This document shows positions 9,831 through 17,998 of a stretch of DNA of 64,000 nt, one piece after another. Made by a program: the position numbers and the translations under genes. The stretch spans positions 137,169 through 201,168 of the forward strand of contig JAJZVA010000003.1 of assembly GCA_021845905.1 (NCBI GenBank), read 5' to 3'. Within the stretch, counting starts at the first letter, position 1. Every line of letters starts with the position of its first letter. The notes under the pieces were generated by a model. It saw only the letters and a program-made list of their open reading frames with translations, was not told the origin of the DNA and searched no databases. This DNA is from Pseudomonadota bacterium (GTDB lineage Bacteria > Pseudomonadota > Alphaproteobacteria > Micavibrionales > UBA2020).

Positions 9831-10064
9831 TTTGCTACCTGAGATTGTATATGATTGTCGTGCGGAAAGCACCTGGTTTCTTCCGGCTTTATGTTTACGC
9901 TTCATCGCCGCTGATATCAATATAAGAGCAAAAATTATATTTTGACATAAATTATACAGCCCCGCGCCAGTCCTCTTTGCGCAAAAACCGGCATTCCATT
10001 ATAACCTTCCCCCCGCACCGCCTTTCAGCTTAAGATATGCATCAGGGGGAGTTTTTTCAGCGCC

Positions 10065-10994
10065 ATGATCATTGTCTTCGGATCCTTGAACATCAACACG
10101 GTCATGCCGGTGGCGCATTTTCCCAAGCCGGGCGAGACCGTTCCCTGCACCTCGGATTATTTAAGCCATCCCGGCGGCAAGGGCGCGAACCAGGCGGTCG
10201 CGGCGGCGCGCGCGGGCGCGAAAGTCGCGGTGGTCGGAAAGATCGGCGACGACAGCTTCGGCCGCCGTTGCGTCAACAATCTCAAGAACCAGAGCATCTG
10301 GGCCTCGGGCATCGGCATGTCGGAGCACCCGACCGGCCACTCGACCGTCGCCGTCGATTCAAGCGGCATGAACATGTCGATCGTCGCGCCCGGCGCCAAC
10401 AACGACGCCACCGCCGATCAGGTGCCGGACGAGGTGCTGATCCCGCGCAACATCCTCCTCACCCAGCTTGAAGTGCCGCCGAAGGAAACCTTCATGGTTC
10501 TCTCCCGCGCGCGCAACCACAAGACGCCGACGATCCTCGACGCCTCGCCCGCCACCAAGATGACCAAGGAAGGCCTCGCCAACGTCGATTACCTGATCGT
10601 CAATGAGGTCGAGGCGCATCAGCTCGCCCACACGCTGCAGATCGCCGAGACCGATCCGCGCCTTATCGCCAAGGCCATCACCCGCCTTGGCAGCCCCGGC
10701 ATGGCCTGCATCATCACGCTGGAATCGAAAGGCTCCGTCGCGGTCAAGAACGACGAAACCTACGTCGTGCGCACGCTGCAGGTCGACGCGGTCGACACCA
10801 CCGGCGCGGGCGACGCCTTCTGCGGCATTTTCGCCGCGCGCCTCCAGCTCGGCCACGACTGGCGCAACGCCATGCACTACGCAGGGGTCGGCGCCGCGCT
10901 CTCGTGCCTTGCGCTCGGCGCGCAGGAAAGCATGCCGTTCATCGACGACATCGAGGCGCACGTCCACAAGGTCGAGCCCCCGCGCAAGATATGA
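10065..10994 (+). CDS. rbsK: ribokinase (PfkB family sugar kinase)
   Basis: 309 residues. PfkB signature 1 is HPGGKGANQAVAAARAG near residue 36. Signature 2 is VDTTGAGDAFCGIF near residue 246, with the catalytic Asp in GAGD. The N-terminal IVFGSLNIN and the NEVEAHQL segment fit ribokinase better than fructokinase or adenosine kinase. No transporter or ribose operon lies nearby, so the physiological sugar is uncertain. It is divergent from hemA across a 234-base AT-rich region. Confidence 0.85.
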   Translation: MIIVFGSLNINTVMPVAHFPKPGETVPCTSDYLSHPGGKGANQAVAAARAGAKVAVVGKIGDDSFGRRCVNNLKNQSIWASGIGMSEHPTGHSTVAVDSSGMNMSIVAPGANNDATADQVPDEVLIPRNILLTQLEVPPKETFMVLSRARNHKTPTILDASPATKMTKEGLANVDYLIVNEVEAHQLAHTLQIAETDPRLIAKAITRLGSPGMACIITLESKGSVAVKNDETYVVRTLQVDAVDTTGAGDAFCGIFAARLQLGHDWRNAMHYAGVGAALSCLALGAQESMPFIDDIEAHVHKVEPPRKI

Positions 10995-11090
10995 AACGCC
11001 GCCTCGTGCCTGCGTGTTGAAAGCTTTCGTTTTTCCATTCGAATGAAACCCGTTTACACTTGTGACGTTGCGGCATTTTTTGCGGCAACC

Positions 11091-11283
11091 GGGGCTTGAT
11101 AATCCCGTACTGAACGGTGGCGTGACCGTATTCACGCCGCTTCTCCGCGCTTTCATGCCCGGGAGGCGGCGGCGTATGTCCAAGGTTCTGCCCAAAGGCC
11201 GTCGCGGTCGTTTCAGTACGGCTTATCAACTCCCGGCGCCAGAGAATCCTCTCTGGCGCCATCTTTATCAAGGGAGAAAGACC
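11091..11283 (+). ncRNA. structured leader RNA candidate, copy 1 (unrecognised class)
   Basis: About 190 bases with nested long-range pairing. P1 pairs GGGG plus TTGATAA (11091-11102) with TTATCAA plus TCCC (11223-11234). P2 pairs CCGTACTGAA (11105-11114) with TTCAGTACGG (11212-11221), 10 of 10. P3 is the hairpin GGCGTGA/TCACGCC (11119-11138). A conserved core around TGCCCGGGAGG and AAAGGCCGTCGCGGTCG lies inside. A terminal hairpin (GGCGCCAGAGA/TCTCTGGCGCC, 11235-11260, 11 bp) sits just before the GGGAG ribosome site of the next gene. Copy 2 at 48837-49035 keeps these stems with compensatory base changes. It matches no riboswitch or sRNA class that I know. Confidence 0.7.
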
Positions 11284-11457
11284 GTGCGCAAAGACGATAG
11301 CATCCACGCCAGGAACATGCAAAGCCTCGCGGAGGAACTCCGCCGCATGTCGCGGCTGGAGCCTCCCTATGATGTTTATTTCGCGGACGTTCCACCGCTG
11401 ACGCGCGGCATCCGGCACCTCGCCGCTTTCTATCTCGATGGAAGGGCGCGGCCCTGA
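11284..11457 (+). CDS. 57-aa protein downstream of structured leader, unknown
   Basis: GTG start with GGGAG 9 bases upstream; 57 residues: an amphipathic, Arg-rich first half (DDSIHARNMQSLAEELRRMS), then LEPPYDVYF and a second hydrophobic helix HLAAFYLDG near the end. There is no signal peptide or transmembrane segment. The same protein, interrupted by one extra base, follows leader copy 2 at 49036. Conservation of the protein pattern across the copies (HARNM, LAEELRRMSRLEPPYDV, LAAFYLDG) supports real coding. Function unknown; the leader suggests post-transcriptional control. Confidence 0.75.
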   Translation: MRKDDSIHARNMQSLAEELRRMSRLEPPYDVYFADVPPLTRGIRHLAAFYLDGRARP

Positions 11458-11475
11458 ACGCTGCGGCGCTGTCTG

Positions 11476-12324
11476 TCAGCCGTTTTTGGGTTTCGCCCAC
11501 ACCTGGTTCATGTGCGTGGTTTTTTCGTGCGCGTAGCCTTTGTCTTTCAGCAGCGCGGAAAGGTCGATCTTCCACGCGGCGGGGGAATTTTCAAGGATCA
11601 GCAGGCGCGGATGCAGCGCTTCGGGCGCGTCTTTGAAAAACGGCGCGAGCGCCTTGTCCTCCGCGCCCTCGATGTCGATCTTGAGCGCGTCGATCTTCTC
11701 CAGCCCGTGTTTTCCGGCCAGCGCCAGAAGCGTGTGACAGGCGATGGAGATTTTCCGCGCACCGCGCGTTTCAACAAGACTCGATCCGCCGAGGTTGCTG
11801 TCGTCGAGCGTGAGATCGAAGCTGCCTTCCGCGTCCGCGACGCCGACCGGCGCGACGATCACGCGGCTTTCAAGCCCGTTGAGCGCGACGTTGAATTTCA
11901 GGCGCTCCAGCACGGCGGGGTTCGGCTCGACCGCCAGAACTTTTCCGCTCGTCCCGACGTGCGGCGCGGCGGCGAGCGTATAGAGCCCCGCGTTCGCGCC
12001 GATATCGACGAATACGCTGCCGTCGAACAGGATTTGTTTCAGCCGAGCGCGCTCGTAAGGGTCGTAGAACTGCGGCATGAAAAGGAATTTCCGCTCGGAA
12101 ACGTTGTCGCGCGTGTAAAGGCGGTATTTGAGGCCCTCGACCGTCGCGTCGACGACCGTCGCGCCGCCCGACAAAACCGCCTTGCGCAAAATCAGCGCCG
12201 CGCGCCGCCCGAACCAACCCGCGGGCAGGGCTTGCGCCCATTTCAGCAGCTGCGCGTCGCGCCCGTGAAGCGCATAGGCGCCGAATGGTTTTTCGCTTTC
12301 CGGTTTTTTCATCTCATCGGCCAT
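11476..12324 (-). CDS. FkbM-family methyltransferase
   Basis: 282 residues. The SAM-binding motif FVDIGANAGLYTLAAA lies near residue 107, followed by VLAVEPNPAVLERLKFN and, near residue 212, ALKIDIEGAED, which are the diagnostic motifs of the FkbM O-methyltransferase family. Members methylate sugars, polyketides or glycans. Its position next to mltA and a few kb from the fdtA/fdtB-like pair would suit methylation of a surface glycan, but that is inference. Its start overlaps the mltA end by 11 bases, occupying the place where a Smr-domain gene is often found in relatives. Confidence 0.85.
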   Translation of the reverse strand: MADEMKKPESEKPFGAYALHGRDAQLLKWAQALPAGWFGRRAALILRKAVLSGGATVVDATVEGLKYRLYTRDNVSERKFLFMPQFYDPYERARLKQILFDGSVFVDIGANAGLYTLAAAPHVGTSGKVLAVEPNPAVLERLKFNVALNGLESRVIVAPVGVADAEGSFDLTLDDSNLGGSSLVETRGARKISIACHTLLALAGKHGLEKIDALKIDIEGAEDKALAPFFKDAPEALHPRLLILENSPAAWKIDLSALLKDKGYAHEKTTHMNQVWAKPKNG

Positions 12325-13606
12325 TTTTTCCTCCCCGCAAATGCAAGACGCGCATGAACCAGTTTTCCGTCTTCCGCCACAGCGACGGTTGCGGCGGCGC
12401 CGCGGGCAAGAGCATCCAGGCGTATCCCTTGCTGTCCATCAGCCCCGCCATGGCGGTCGCCTCTTTTCCGTCGCCCCAGAAGAAATCGCCGCGCACCGCG
12501 CCGGTGATCGCTCCGCCCGTGTCCTGCGCGACCATCAGGCGCCGGATGTTTTCCGCGCCCGCCGCGGCGTTGCCCTGCCCGCCTTTGGCGGCGGGGTTTT
12601 GCGCGTCGATCCAGACCGGCACGCCGTAAGGAACGAGACGATGGTCGACGGCAAGGCTGCGGCGCGGCACCAGCGGCACGCCTTCCGCGCCGAGCGGCCC
12701 GTCCAGGGGTCCCGTCGCGCGCCCGAGCTTGCGGAAGAAGACGTACGATTGATTTATATCCATGACGCCTGCCGCTTCCTTCGGATGGCTTTCGAGCCAC
12801 GCGCGGATCGACTGCATGGAGACGTCGTTTTTTTGCAAATACCCCTTCTTGACCATCGCGCGGCCGATGGCGACGTAAGGCAGGCCGTTCTGCGCCGCGT
12901 AGCCGACGCGCAGGATTTTGCCGTCCTCCATCTCGATGCGGCCGGAACCCTGAATGTGCAGGAAGAACGCATCGACCGCGTTGTTGACCCAGACGATCGC
13001 GTCCTTCTGCCCCTTGAGCGCGCCTTTGTCGATCGCCGCGCGGGCGTAATAGGGCACCAGCGCCTTGTCTTTATCCACCCGCCCGACGATGTGCTCGCCC
13101 TTGAACTCCGGATTGAACGCGCCGAGATCGACGGTGACGAGATTTTCAGGCCTGCCGTAGACGGGATAGATGTATTTTCCGTGACGGCGGTAAGCGCCAT
13201 GCAGCGTCGGCTCGTAATAGCCGGTGAAAAGCCCCTCCGCGCCGTTTCTGCCCGACATGGCGTAAGGCGTGAAATGATCTTCGAGAAACGCGCGCGCGGA
13301 CGCGGCGGTTTTTGGCGGCGCGGCGGCAAGATCCGTGCAGATATTCTGCCACTGCTTCATCGTTCCCCTGTATCCGCCGACAACGAACGGCGCATCGGGC
13401 TTTTCCAGCATCATCCTGCCGCAGGAACGCTGTAGCGCGACAAGCGCCTTCGCCTGATCGTCGGCGCGCCAGCCCGGCAGGTCGCCAAACGCCGTTTGAT
13501 GAAGCGTGAGCCGGTCGGCGGGCGCGAGCCACGACGACAGCAACGCGCACCCCGAGAGCACGCAACATCCCACGGCCAGCGCGAGGGAGGATTTTTGCAA
13601 ACGCAT
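12314..13606 (-). CDS. mltA: membrane-bound lytic murein transglycosylase A
   Basis: Outer-membrane lipoprotein that cleaves peptidoglycan glycan strands to 1,6-anhydro products. 430 residues. The signal peptide ends with lipobox LSGCALL, giving lipidated Cys near residue 19. The MltA domain (FTGYYEPTLHG) begins near residue 125. The C-terminal 3D domain carries its Asp motifs, ending with VAQDTGGAITGAVRGDFFWG. It abuts the Tim44-like gene by one base and overlaps the FkbM gene. Confidence 0.95.
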   Translation of the reverse strand: MRLQKSSLALAVGCCVLSGCALLSSWLAPADRLTLHQTAFGDLPGWRADDQAKALVALQRSCGRMMLEKPDAPFVVGGYRGTMKQWQNICTDLAAAPPKTAASARAFLEDHFTPYAMSGRNGAEGLFTGYYEPTLHGAYRRHGKYIYPVYGRPENLVTVDLGAFNPEFKGEHIVGRVDKDKALVPYYARAAIDKGALKGQKDAIVWVNNAVDAFFLHIQGSGRIEMEDGKILRVGYAAQNGLPYVAIGRAMVKKGYLQKNDVSMQSIRAWLESHPKEAAGVMDINQSYVFFRKLGRATGPLDGPLGAEGVPLVPRRSLAVDHRLVPYGVPVWIDAQNPAAKGGQGNAAAGAENIRRLMVAQDTGGAITGAVRGDFFWGDGKEATAMAGLMDSKGYAWMLLPAAPPQPSLWRKTENWFMRVLHLRGGKNGR

Positions 13607-14310
13607 TATTTTTCCGCCGTGCGCGTCTCGATGAGAATCCAGTTGGGATCGCTCGAGCGCGTGTCGCGGGTGAAGGTCCAGATGTCGGCGAGGTTTTCCT
13701 GCTCCGACGCGTCGGTCAGCGAGGCCTGCGCGACATGATATTCGACGGTGATGTAGGCCATCGTGCCGCCGAGGTGCGCCGCGACGATCCTGGCCGACTT
13801 GACGCTCCGCAACGACGGCACGCCCGCGGGGGATGCGTCCGCCGACTGGCGCGCGGATATGCCGCGGTCGAAATCGGCATAAAGCTTCGGGCTGAGCAGC
13901 GGTTTCAGCGCCGCGCGGTCGCCCTTGGCGTAAGAATCCACGATCAGCCCGAAGGCATATTCCGCCCCGGACATGAAATGCGCCGCATCGAACCCGGGAT
14001 CGGCGGCGGCGATGTCTTTCAGCCCTTCGGAGATCTGCCCTTCGGCGTCGGCGGCGGAATCGATCAGGGTTTCGGGCGCGGGCGGTTTGATCGAGAGGTT
14101 GGTTTTGAGCGGCAAAACGGTGCCGGCGGGCCGCGCGGGCGGACGTTGCGGCGGCGCGGGATTGGACGCGAACGGATTGGGGCGCTGCGGCGTCTCGTCA
14201 AACGGGTTGGGACGCTGCGGATCGTCTTCATTGCGTGTGCCGAGCACGGCGTTGAGACGGTAGATCAGGATGGCCGCGATCACGGCGAAAATCAGGATGT
14301 CGGCATGCAT
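13606..14310 (-). CDS. Tim44/TimA-domain membrane protein
   Basis: 234 residues. One N-terminal transmembrane helix (ILIFAVIAAILIYRL, residues 5-19) is followed by a Pro/Asn-rich linker containing the repeated unit QRPNPF. The C-terminal Tim44-like domain covers about residues 95-232 (FMSGAEYAFGLIVDSYAKGD, then ITVEYHV and DIWTFTRD). Bacterial TimA is related to mitochondrial Tim44 and is encoded next to fxsA/secB/mltA in many alphaproteobacteria, as here. Role in bacteria is not settled. Divergent from fxsA. Confidence 0.88.
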   Translation of the reverse strand: MHADILIFAVIAAILIYRLNAVLGTRNEDDPQRPNPFDETPQRPNPFASNPAPPQRPPARPAGTVLPLKTNLSIKPPAPETLIDSAADAEGQISEGLKDIAAADPGFDAAHFMSGAEYAFGLIVDSYAKGDRAALKPLLSPKLYADFDRGISARQSADASPAGVPSLRSVKSARIVAAHLGGTMAYITVEYHVAQASLTDASEQENLADIWTFTRDTRSSDPNWILIETRTAEK

Positions 14311-14592
14311 GTCGGGAGCCTCCGCAAATTAAACCCGCGGGCGAACGCGCGCGAAAAATTATATATGTTTATACGCCAAATCGCGGCACGGGTTCAACAG
14401 TTCAAAAAATCACGGCGCTTTCCGGATTATGGACGGCGGCGCGGCATCTCGCGGATAATTTTCTCCGCCGCCGGCGGGTTTGCGCCGCCGCGCATTCCTT
14501 ATCTTTCATTTTTCGCGTCCATTCTGAAATATTGTAGCGGAATTTTAAAGCACAGCGGCATACACAAAGCCGCCCTGCGGGTGTATAACGGC

Positions 14593-15090
14593 ATGATGTT
14601 TCTTCTTTCGCTGATTATATTTTTGCCCGTGCTTGAAATCATCGGCTTTGTGGTGATCGGCGGGCGCATCGGGCTCGGATGGACCTTGCTGTGGCTGATG
14701 GCGGACGTCGCCGCCGGGTTTGCGCTGCTCCGCACAATAAACACCCGCCCGCTCCGCGCCGCGCGCCTGCCCGACGATCCCGACGCCGCGCTGGAGGACA
14801 TGTTCGACGGATTTTGCATCCTCGCCGGCGCCCTGCTGCTGATTTTTCCCGGCTTCGTCAGCGATTTTCTCGCCCTGCCGCTGCTGATCCCGCCCGTCCG
14901 CCGCCTGCTGTTTCTCTATCTCAAAAGGCACGACGGCGCGCTCGACAACATACACACCCGCGCGCGAAGCTTCACCGGGCAAAACTTCGCATACTGGGAT
15001 TTCACCAGCGGCGAAAACGCGCCGCATGCGCCGTCCAAAACCATCGACGGAGAATTCAGAAACGTCGGAGACGAGAAAAAGCTGCGTTAA
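14593..15090 (+). CDS. fxsA: FxsA family membrane protein
   Basis: 165 residues. The hydrophobic N-terminal part has about three membrane segments (FLLSLIIFLPVLEIIGFVVI, a second around residue 35, and ILAGALLLIFPGFVSDFLAL). The soluble tail contains the typical GEFRNVG ending. FxsA family members are small inner-membrane proteins; E. coli FxsA relieves phage T7 exclusion by F plasmid, but its cellular role is unclear. Two ATGs lie in tandem at 14593 and 14596; a GTG four codons upstream is another option. The 282 bases before it hold no gene that I can support. Confidence 0.88.
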   Translation: MMFLLSLIIFLPVLEIIGFVVIGGRIGLGWTLLWLMADVAAGFALLRTINTRPLRAARLPDDPDAALEDMFDGFCILAGALLLIFPGFVSDFLALPLLIPPVRRLLFLYLKRHDGALDNIHTRARSFTGQNFAYWDFTSGENAPHAPSKTIDGEFRNVGDEKKLR

Positions 15091-15156
15091 CGGCCTTGGC
15101 AAGCGCAGTTTTTCTTGGCAAACTTGCAACAGCAACAAATAAGGATTTGAAACATC

Positions 15157-15690
15157 ATGGCTGACAAAAAAGACACCGAGAAGAAAACCGCGCCCGAAGC
15201 GCAAAATCCCGCTGGCGCGCAACAGAACGCGCCCAGCCTGCAAATGATCGCGCAATACGTCAAGGACGCCTCGTTCGAGAACCCGAACGCGCCGGAAAGC
15301 CTCGTCTCCGGCTGGCCCGCGCCGGAAACGGAAGTCAAGATCGCCATCGCCAACAAGCACCTCAAGGACAACCTGTTCGAATCCGAGGTCATCTTTCAGG
15401 TCGAGGCGCGGCACCCGAAGGAAAAATCCAAAATCGCCTTCATCATCGACCTGCACTACGGCGCGATGGTCGCCCTGCAAAACATCCCGCAGGAAAACAT
15501 CCACCCTATTCTGATGGTCGAAGTGCCCAAGCTGCTTTTTCCCTTCATGCGCGAGCAGATCGCCGACATGACCGCGAAAGGCGGCTTTCCGCCGCTTTAT
15601 CTCGCTCCGGTGAGCTTCGAGCAGATGTATGTCGAGCAAATGAAGCTTTTGAAGGACAAGCAGGACAAACAGCAGGCCGGCAACGCCTGA
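15157..15690 (+). CDS. secB: protein-export chaperone SecB
   Basis: Tetrameric cytoplasmic chaperone that keeps preproteins unfolded and passes them to SecA. 177 residues with a disordered N-terminal extension rich in Lys/Glu/Ala (residues 1-25). The SecB core follows: AQYVKDASFENPNAP, HPILMVEVPKLLFPF, and GGFPPLYLAPVSFEQMY. It sits between fxsA and dnaQ as in many alphaproteobacteria. An AAGGA box lies upstream of the ATG. Confidence 0.97.
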   Translation: MADKKDTEKKTAPEAQNPAGAQQNAPSLQMIAQYVKDASFENPNAPESLVSGWPAPETEVKIAIANKHLKDNLFESEVIFQVEARHPKEKSKIAFIIDLHYGAMVALQNIPQENIHPILMVEVPKLLFPFMREQIADMTAKGGFPPLYLAPVSFEQMYVEQMKLLKDKQDKQQAGNA

Positions 15691-15699
15691 CCGCTTGCC

Positions 15700-16389
15700 T
15701 TATTCCGCCTTCCGCCACAGCGGATCCTTGAGATTGTCGAGTAGCTCCTCATGCGCCTTGAGCTCTTCTTTGGACGCCGCAAAACTGCGCTTCTCGCGCG
15801 TCTGGCGCTTGATGCGGGCGTTGAGCGCGACCGACCGCTTTTCCGCCCGCGCGTCGCCGAGGCCGAGACCATGCTGCCGCCCGCCGACCAGTTCGAGATA
15901 GACTTCGGACAACAGCTCGGAGTCGAGCAGTGCGCCGTGGAACTTGCGGTTCGAGTTGTCGATGTTGAAGCGGCGGCAGAGCGCGTCGAGGTTCGCGGGC
16001 TGGCCCGGAAACTTTTCCCGCGCCATCGGCAGCGTGTCGACCACCCGCGTCATGGAAATTTTTTTAAATCCTGCTGACTGCAACTCGGCGTTGATGAACT
16101 TCATGTCGAACTCGGCATTGTGGATGACCAGCGCCGCGTCGCCGATAAAATCGAGAAAATCGCCCACCGCCTCGGTGAACAGCGGCTTGTCCTTCAGAAA
16201 TTCGGTGGTGAGCCCGTGCACCCTTGCCGCTTCCGCCGGCACGTCGCGCATGGGGTTGAGATAAACCTGATAGGTCTTGCCCGTCGGCAGGTGATTGGCA
16301 AGCTCGACGCAGCCGATTTCCACCAGCCGGTGGCCTTCGGCGGGATCGAGGCCGGTTGTTTCCGTATCGAGGACGATTTCGCGTGTCAT
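15700..16389 (-). CDS. dnaQ: DNA polymerase III epsilon subunit (proofreading exonuclease)
   Basis: 3'-5' exonuclease that corrects replication errors. 229 residues from the ATG giving MTREIVLDTETTGLD; longer in-frame starts upstream add sequence unlike the family. The DEDDh residues are visible: DTE in motif I, VIHNAEFDMKF in motif II, and HGALLDSELL in motif III with the general-base His and last Asp. Convergent with secB, 9 bases between stops. The 104 bases up to the divergent fdtA-like gene are AT-rich. Confidence 0.95.
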   Translation of the reverse strand: MTREIVLDTETTGLDPAEGHRLVEIGCVELANHLPTGKTYQVYLNPMRDVPAEAARVHGLTTEFLKDKPLFTEAVGDFLDFIGDAALVIHNAEFDMKFINAELQSAGFKKISMTRVVDTLPMAREKFPGQPANLDALCRRFNIDNSNRKFHGALLDSELLSEVYLELVGGRQHGLGLGDARAEKRSVALNARIKRQTREKRSFAASKEELKAHEELLDNLKDPLWRKAE

Positions 16390-16493
16390 GCCTTGGATAG
16401 TAAGGCGCAGGCGCGGATTGTCCATACAAAATATATTTTCATAAATAACGACTTGGGGCTTGTGAAATTGCGGCGGAGAGGTAATATCGCGCC

Positions 16494-16892
16494 ATGCAGA
16501 AAGATGTCGTTGCATTAAAGAAAATCACCGACCCGCGCGGCAACCTCGTGGTGCTTGAAGAGGGCCGCGACATCCCCTTCGCCGTGAAACGCTGCTACTA
16601 TATATACGGCGTCAGGGAAGACGCGCCGCGCGGCTTTCACGCGCACAAAACGCTCCAGCAGCTTTTGATCTGCGTCGCGGGCGGCTGCGACATCCTGCTC
16701 GACGACGGCGCGGCCAAAACAACCCTGCGCCTCGACGATCCCGCCGCCGCCGTCTATGTCGGCCCGCTGGTCTGGCACGAGATGCGCAACTTCACGGCCG
16801 ATTGCGTGCTCCTCGCGCTCGCCTCGGCGGTTTACGACGAGAGCGACTATATCCGCGATTACGAAGATTTTCTGCAACGGGTGAAAGCATGA
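16494..16892 (+). CDS. dTDP-sugar 3,4-ketoisomerase (FdtA/QdtA type, WxcM-like)
   Basis: 132 residues, a single cupin domain. [18 protein letters not shown] near residue 45 is the conserved HAHK motif containing the catalytic His. [13 protein letters not shown] at the start and [12 protein letters not shown] near residue 90 are also typical. Such enzymes move the keto group of dTDP-4-keto-6-deoxyglucose to C3. Its stop overlaps the ATG of the aminotransferase gene, which would use that product, so together they would make a dTDP-3-amino-3,6-dideoxy sugar. Whether the product has galacto or gluco configuration cannot be told. Confidence 0.85.
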   Translation: MQKDVVALKKITDPRGNLVVLEEGRDIPFAVKRCYYIYGVREDAPRGFHAHKTLQQLLICVAGGCDILLDDGAAKTTLRLDDPAAAVYVGPLVWHEMRNFTADCVLLALASAVYDESDYIRDYEDFLQRVKA

Positions 16893-17989
16893 TTCCCTTC
16901 CTCGACCTTAAAGCCGTCAACATGAAGCGCGCGGCGGAACTGGAGAACGCCTTCGCCCGCGTGCTGGAAAGCGGCTGGTACATCCGCGGCAAGGAAGTCG
17001 AAGAGTTTGAAAAAGAATTCGCCGGATACTGCGGCGCGGGGCATTGCGTCGGCGTCGCCAACGGGCTCGACGCGCTCAGCCTTATCCTCCGCGCCTACAA
17101 GGAACTGGGAAAACTGCAAGACGGCGACGAGGTGATCGTCCCCGCCAACACCTACATCGCCACCATCCTTAGCATAACGGCGAACAACCTCGTTCCCGTG
17201 CTCGCCGAGCCGGACGACCGCAGCTTCAACCTCGACGCCGCGGGCGTGAGGGAAAAACTGTCGGCGCGCACCAAAGCCGTCATGCCGGTGCATCTCTACG
17301 GCCAGACGGCGGACATGGCAGGCATCAACGCGCTCGCCAAAGAGAAAGGCCTGCTGGTGATCGAGGACGCGGCGCAGGCGCACGGCGCGGAGGATAACGG
17401 GAAACGCGCGGGCGCGCTGGGCCATGCGGCGGGCTTCAGCTTTTACCCCGGCAAGAACCTCGGCGCGCTGGGCGACGCGGGCGCCGTCACCACCAACGAC
17501 GCGGAACTCGCCGCCGTCGTGCGCGCGCTCGCCAACTACGGCAGCCACAAGAAATACGAAAACGTCTATCAGGGCGTGAACAGCCGCCTCGACGAAGTGC
17601 AGGCGGCGCTCTTGCGCGTCAAGCTGAAATATCTCGACGACGAGATTCTGGAGCGCCGCGCCGCGGCGGATTTTTATCTCTCGCGCATCGCCAATCCCGG
17701 CGTCGTTTTGCCGCAGGTGAAAGATACGCAGGCGCACGTCTGGCATCTTTTCGTCATCCGCCATAAAAACCGCGACGCGCTGCAAAAGGCGCTGGCCGAA
17801 AAAGGCATCCAGACGCTGATCCACTACCCCGTGCCGCCGCACAAGCAACGCGCCTACGCGGCGTGGAACGGTCTCTCCCTGCCCGTCACCGAACGCATCC
17901 ACGATCAGGTTTTGAGCCTGCCGCTGTGGCCGGGTATGACGGAGGAGCAGCAAAGCGCCGTCGCGCAAGCGGTCGACAGCGCCGCCTGA
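16889..17989 (+). CDS. DegT/DnrJ/EryC1 sugar aminotransferase (FdtB/QdtB type)
   Basis: 366 residues; PLP-dependent transaminase. The opening [10 protein letters not shown], the segment [12 protein letters not shown] with the cofactor-binding Asp, and [17 protein letters not shown] with the Schiff-base Lys are all present. With the preceding ketoisomerase (ATGA overlap) it would produce a 3-amino-3,6-dideoxyhexose nucleotide for LPS or S-layer glycans. No N-acetyltransferase (FdtC/QdtC), glucose-1-phosphate thymidylyltransferase or dehydratase is in the window, so the pathway must be completed elsewhere. Confidence 0.88.
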   Translation: MIPFLDLKAVNMKRAAELENAFARVLESGWYIRGKEVEEFEKEFAGYCGAGHCVGVANGLDALSLILRAYKELGKLQDGDEVIVPANTYIATILSITANNLVPVLAEPDDRSFNLDAAGVREKLSARTKAVMPVHLYGQTADMAGINALAKEKGLLVIEDAAQAHGAEDNGKRAGALGHAAGFSFYPGKNLGALGDAGAVTTNDAELAAVVRALANYGSHKKYENVYQGVNSRLDEVQAALLRVKLKYLDDEILERRAAADFYLSRIANPGVVLPQVKDTQAHVWHLFVIRHKNRDALQKALAEKGIQTLIHYPVPPHKQRAYAAWNGLSLPVTERIHDQVLSLPLWPGMTEEQQSAVAQAVDSAA

Positions 17990-17998
17990 AAAATCCTT

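Noticed and set aside
9931-9960. A promoter for the ribokinase gene from TTGACA at 9942-9947
   Set aside because: No acceptable -10 box lies 15-19 bases downstream on the plus strand; on the minus strand there are TATAAT strings but no matching -35 box. Left unannotated.
9831-10064. A tRNA or small RNA in the larger intergenic gaps (also 14311-14592, 48113-48327, 56902-57234)
   Set aside because: No T-loop GTTCGAA-type motif with a paired acceptor stem was found, and no stable hairpin-plus-T-run structures beyond those annotated.
11235-11260. The 11-bp GGCGCC hairpin as an ordinary rho-independent terminator
   Set aside because: No T run follows (ATCTTTATC in copy 1, TTCTTCTAG in copy 2), and a ribosome site and gene come directly after. 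Control of translation fits better, although an attenuator role is not excluded.
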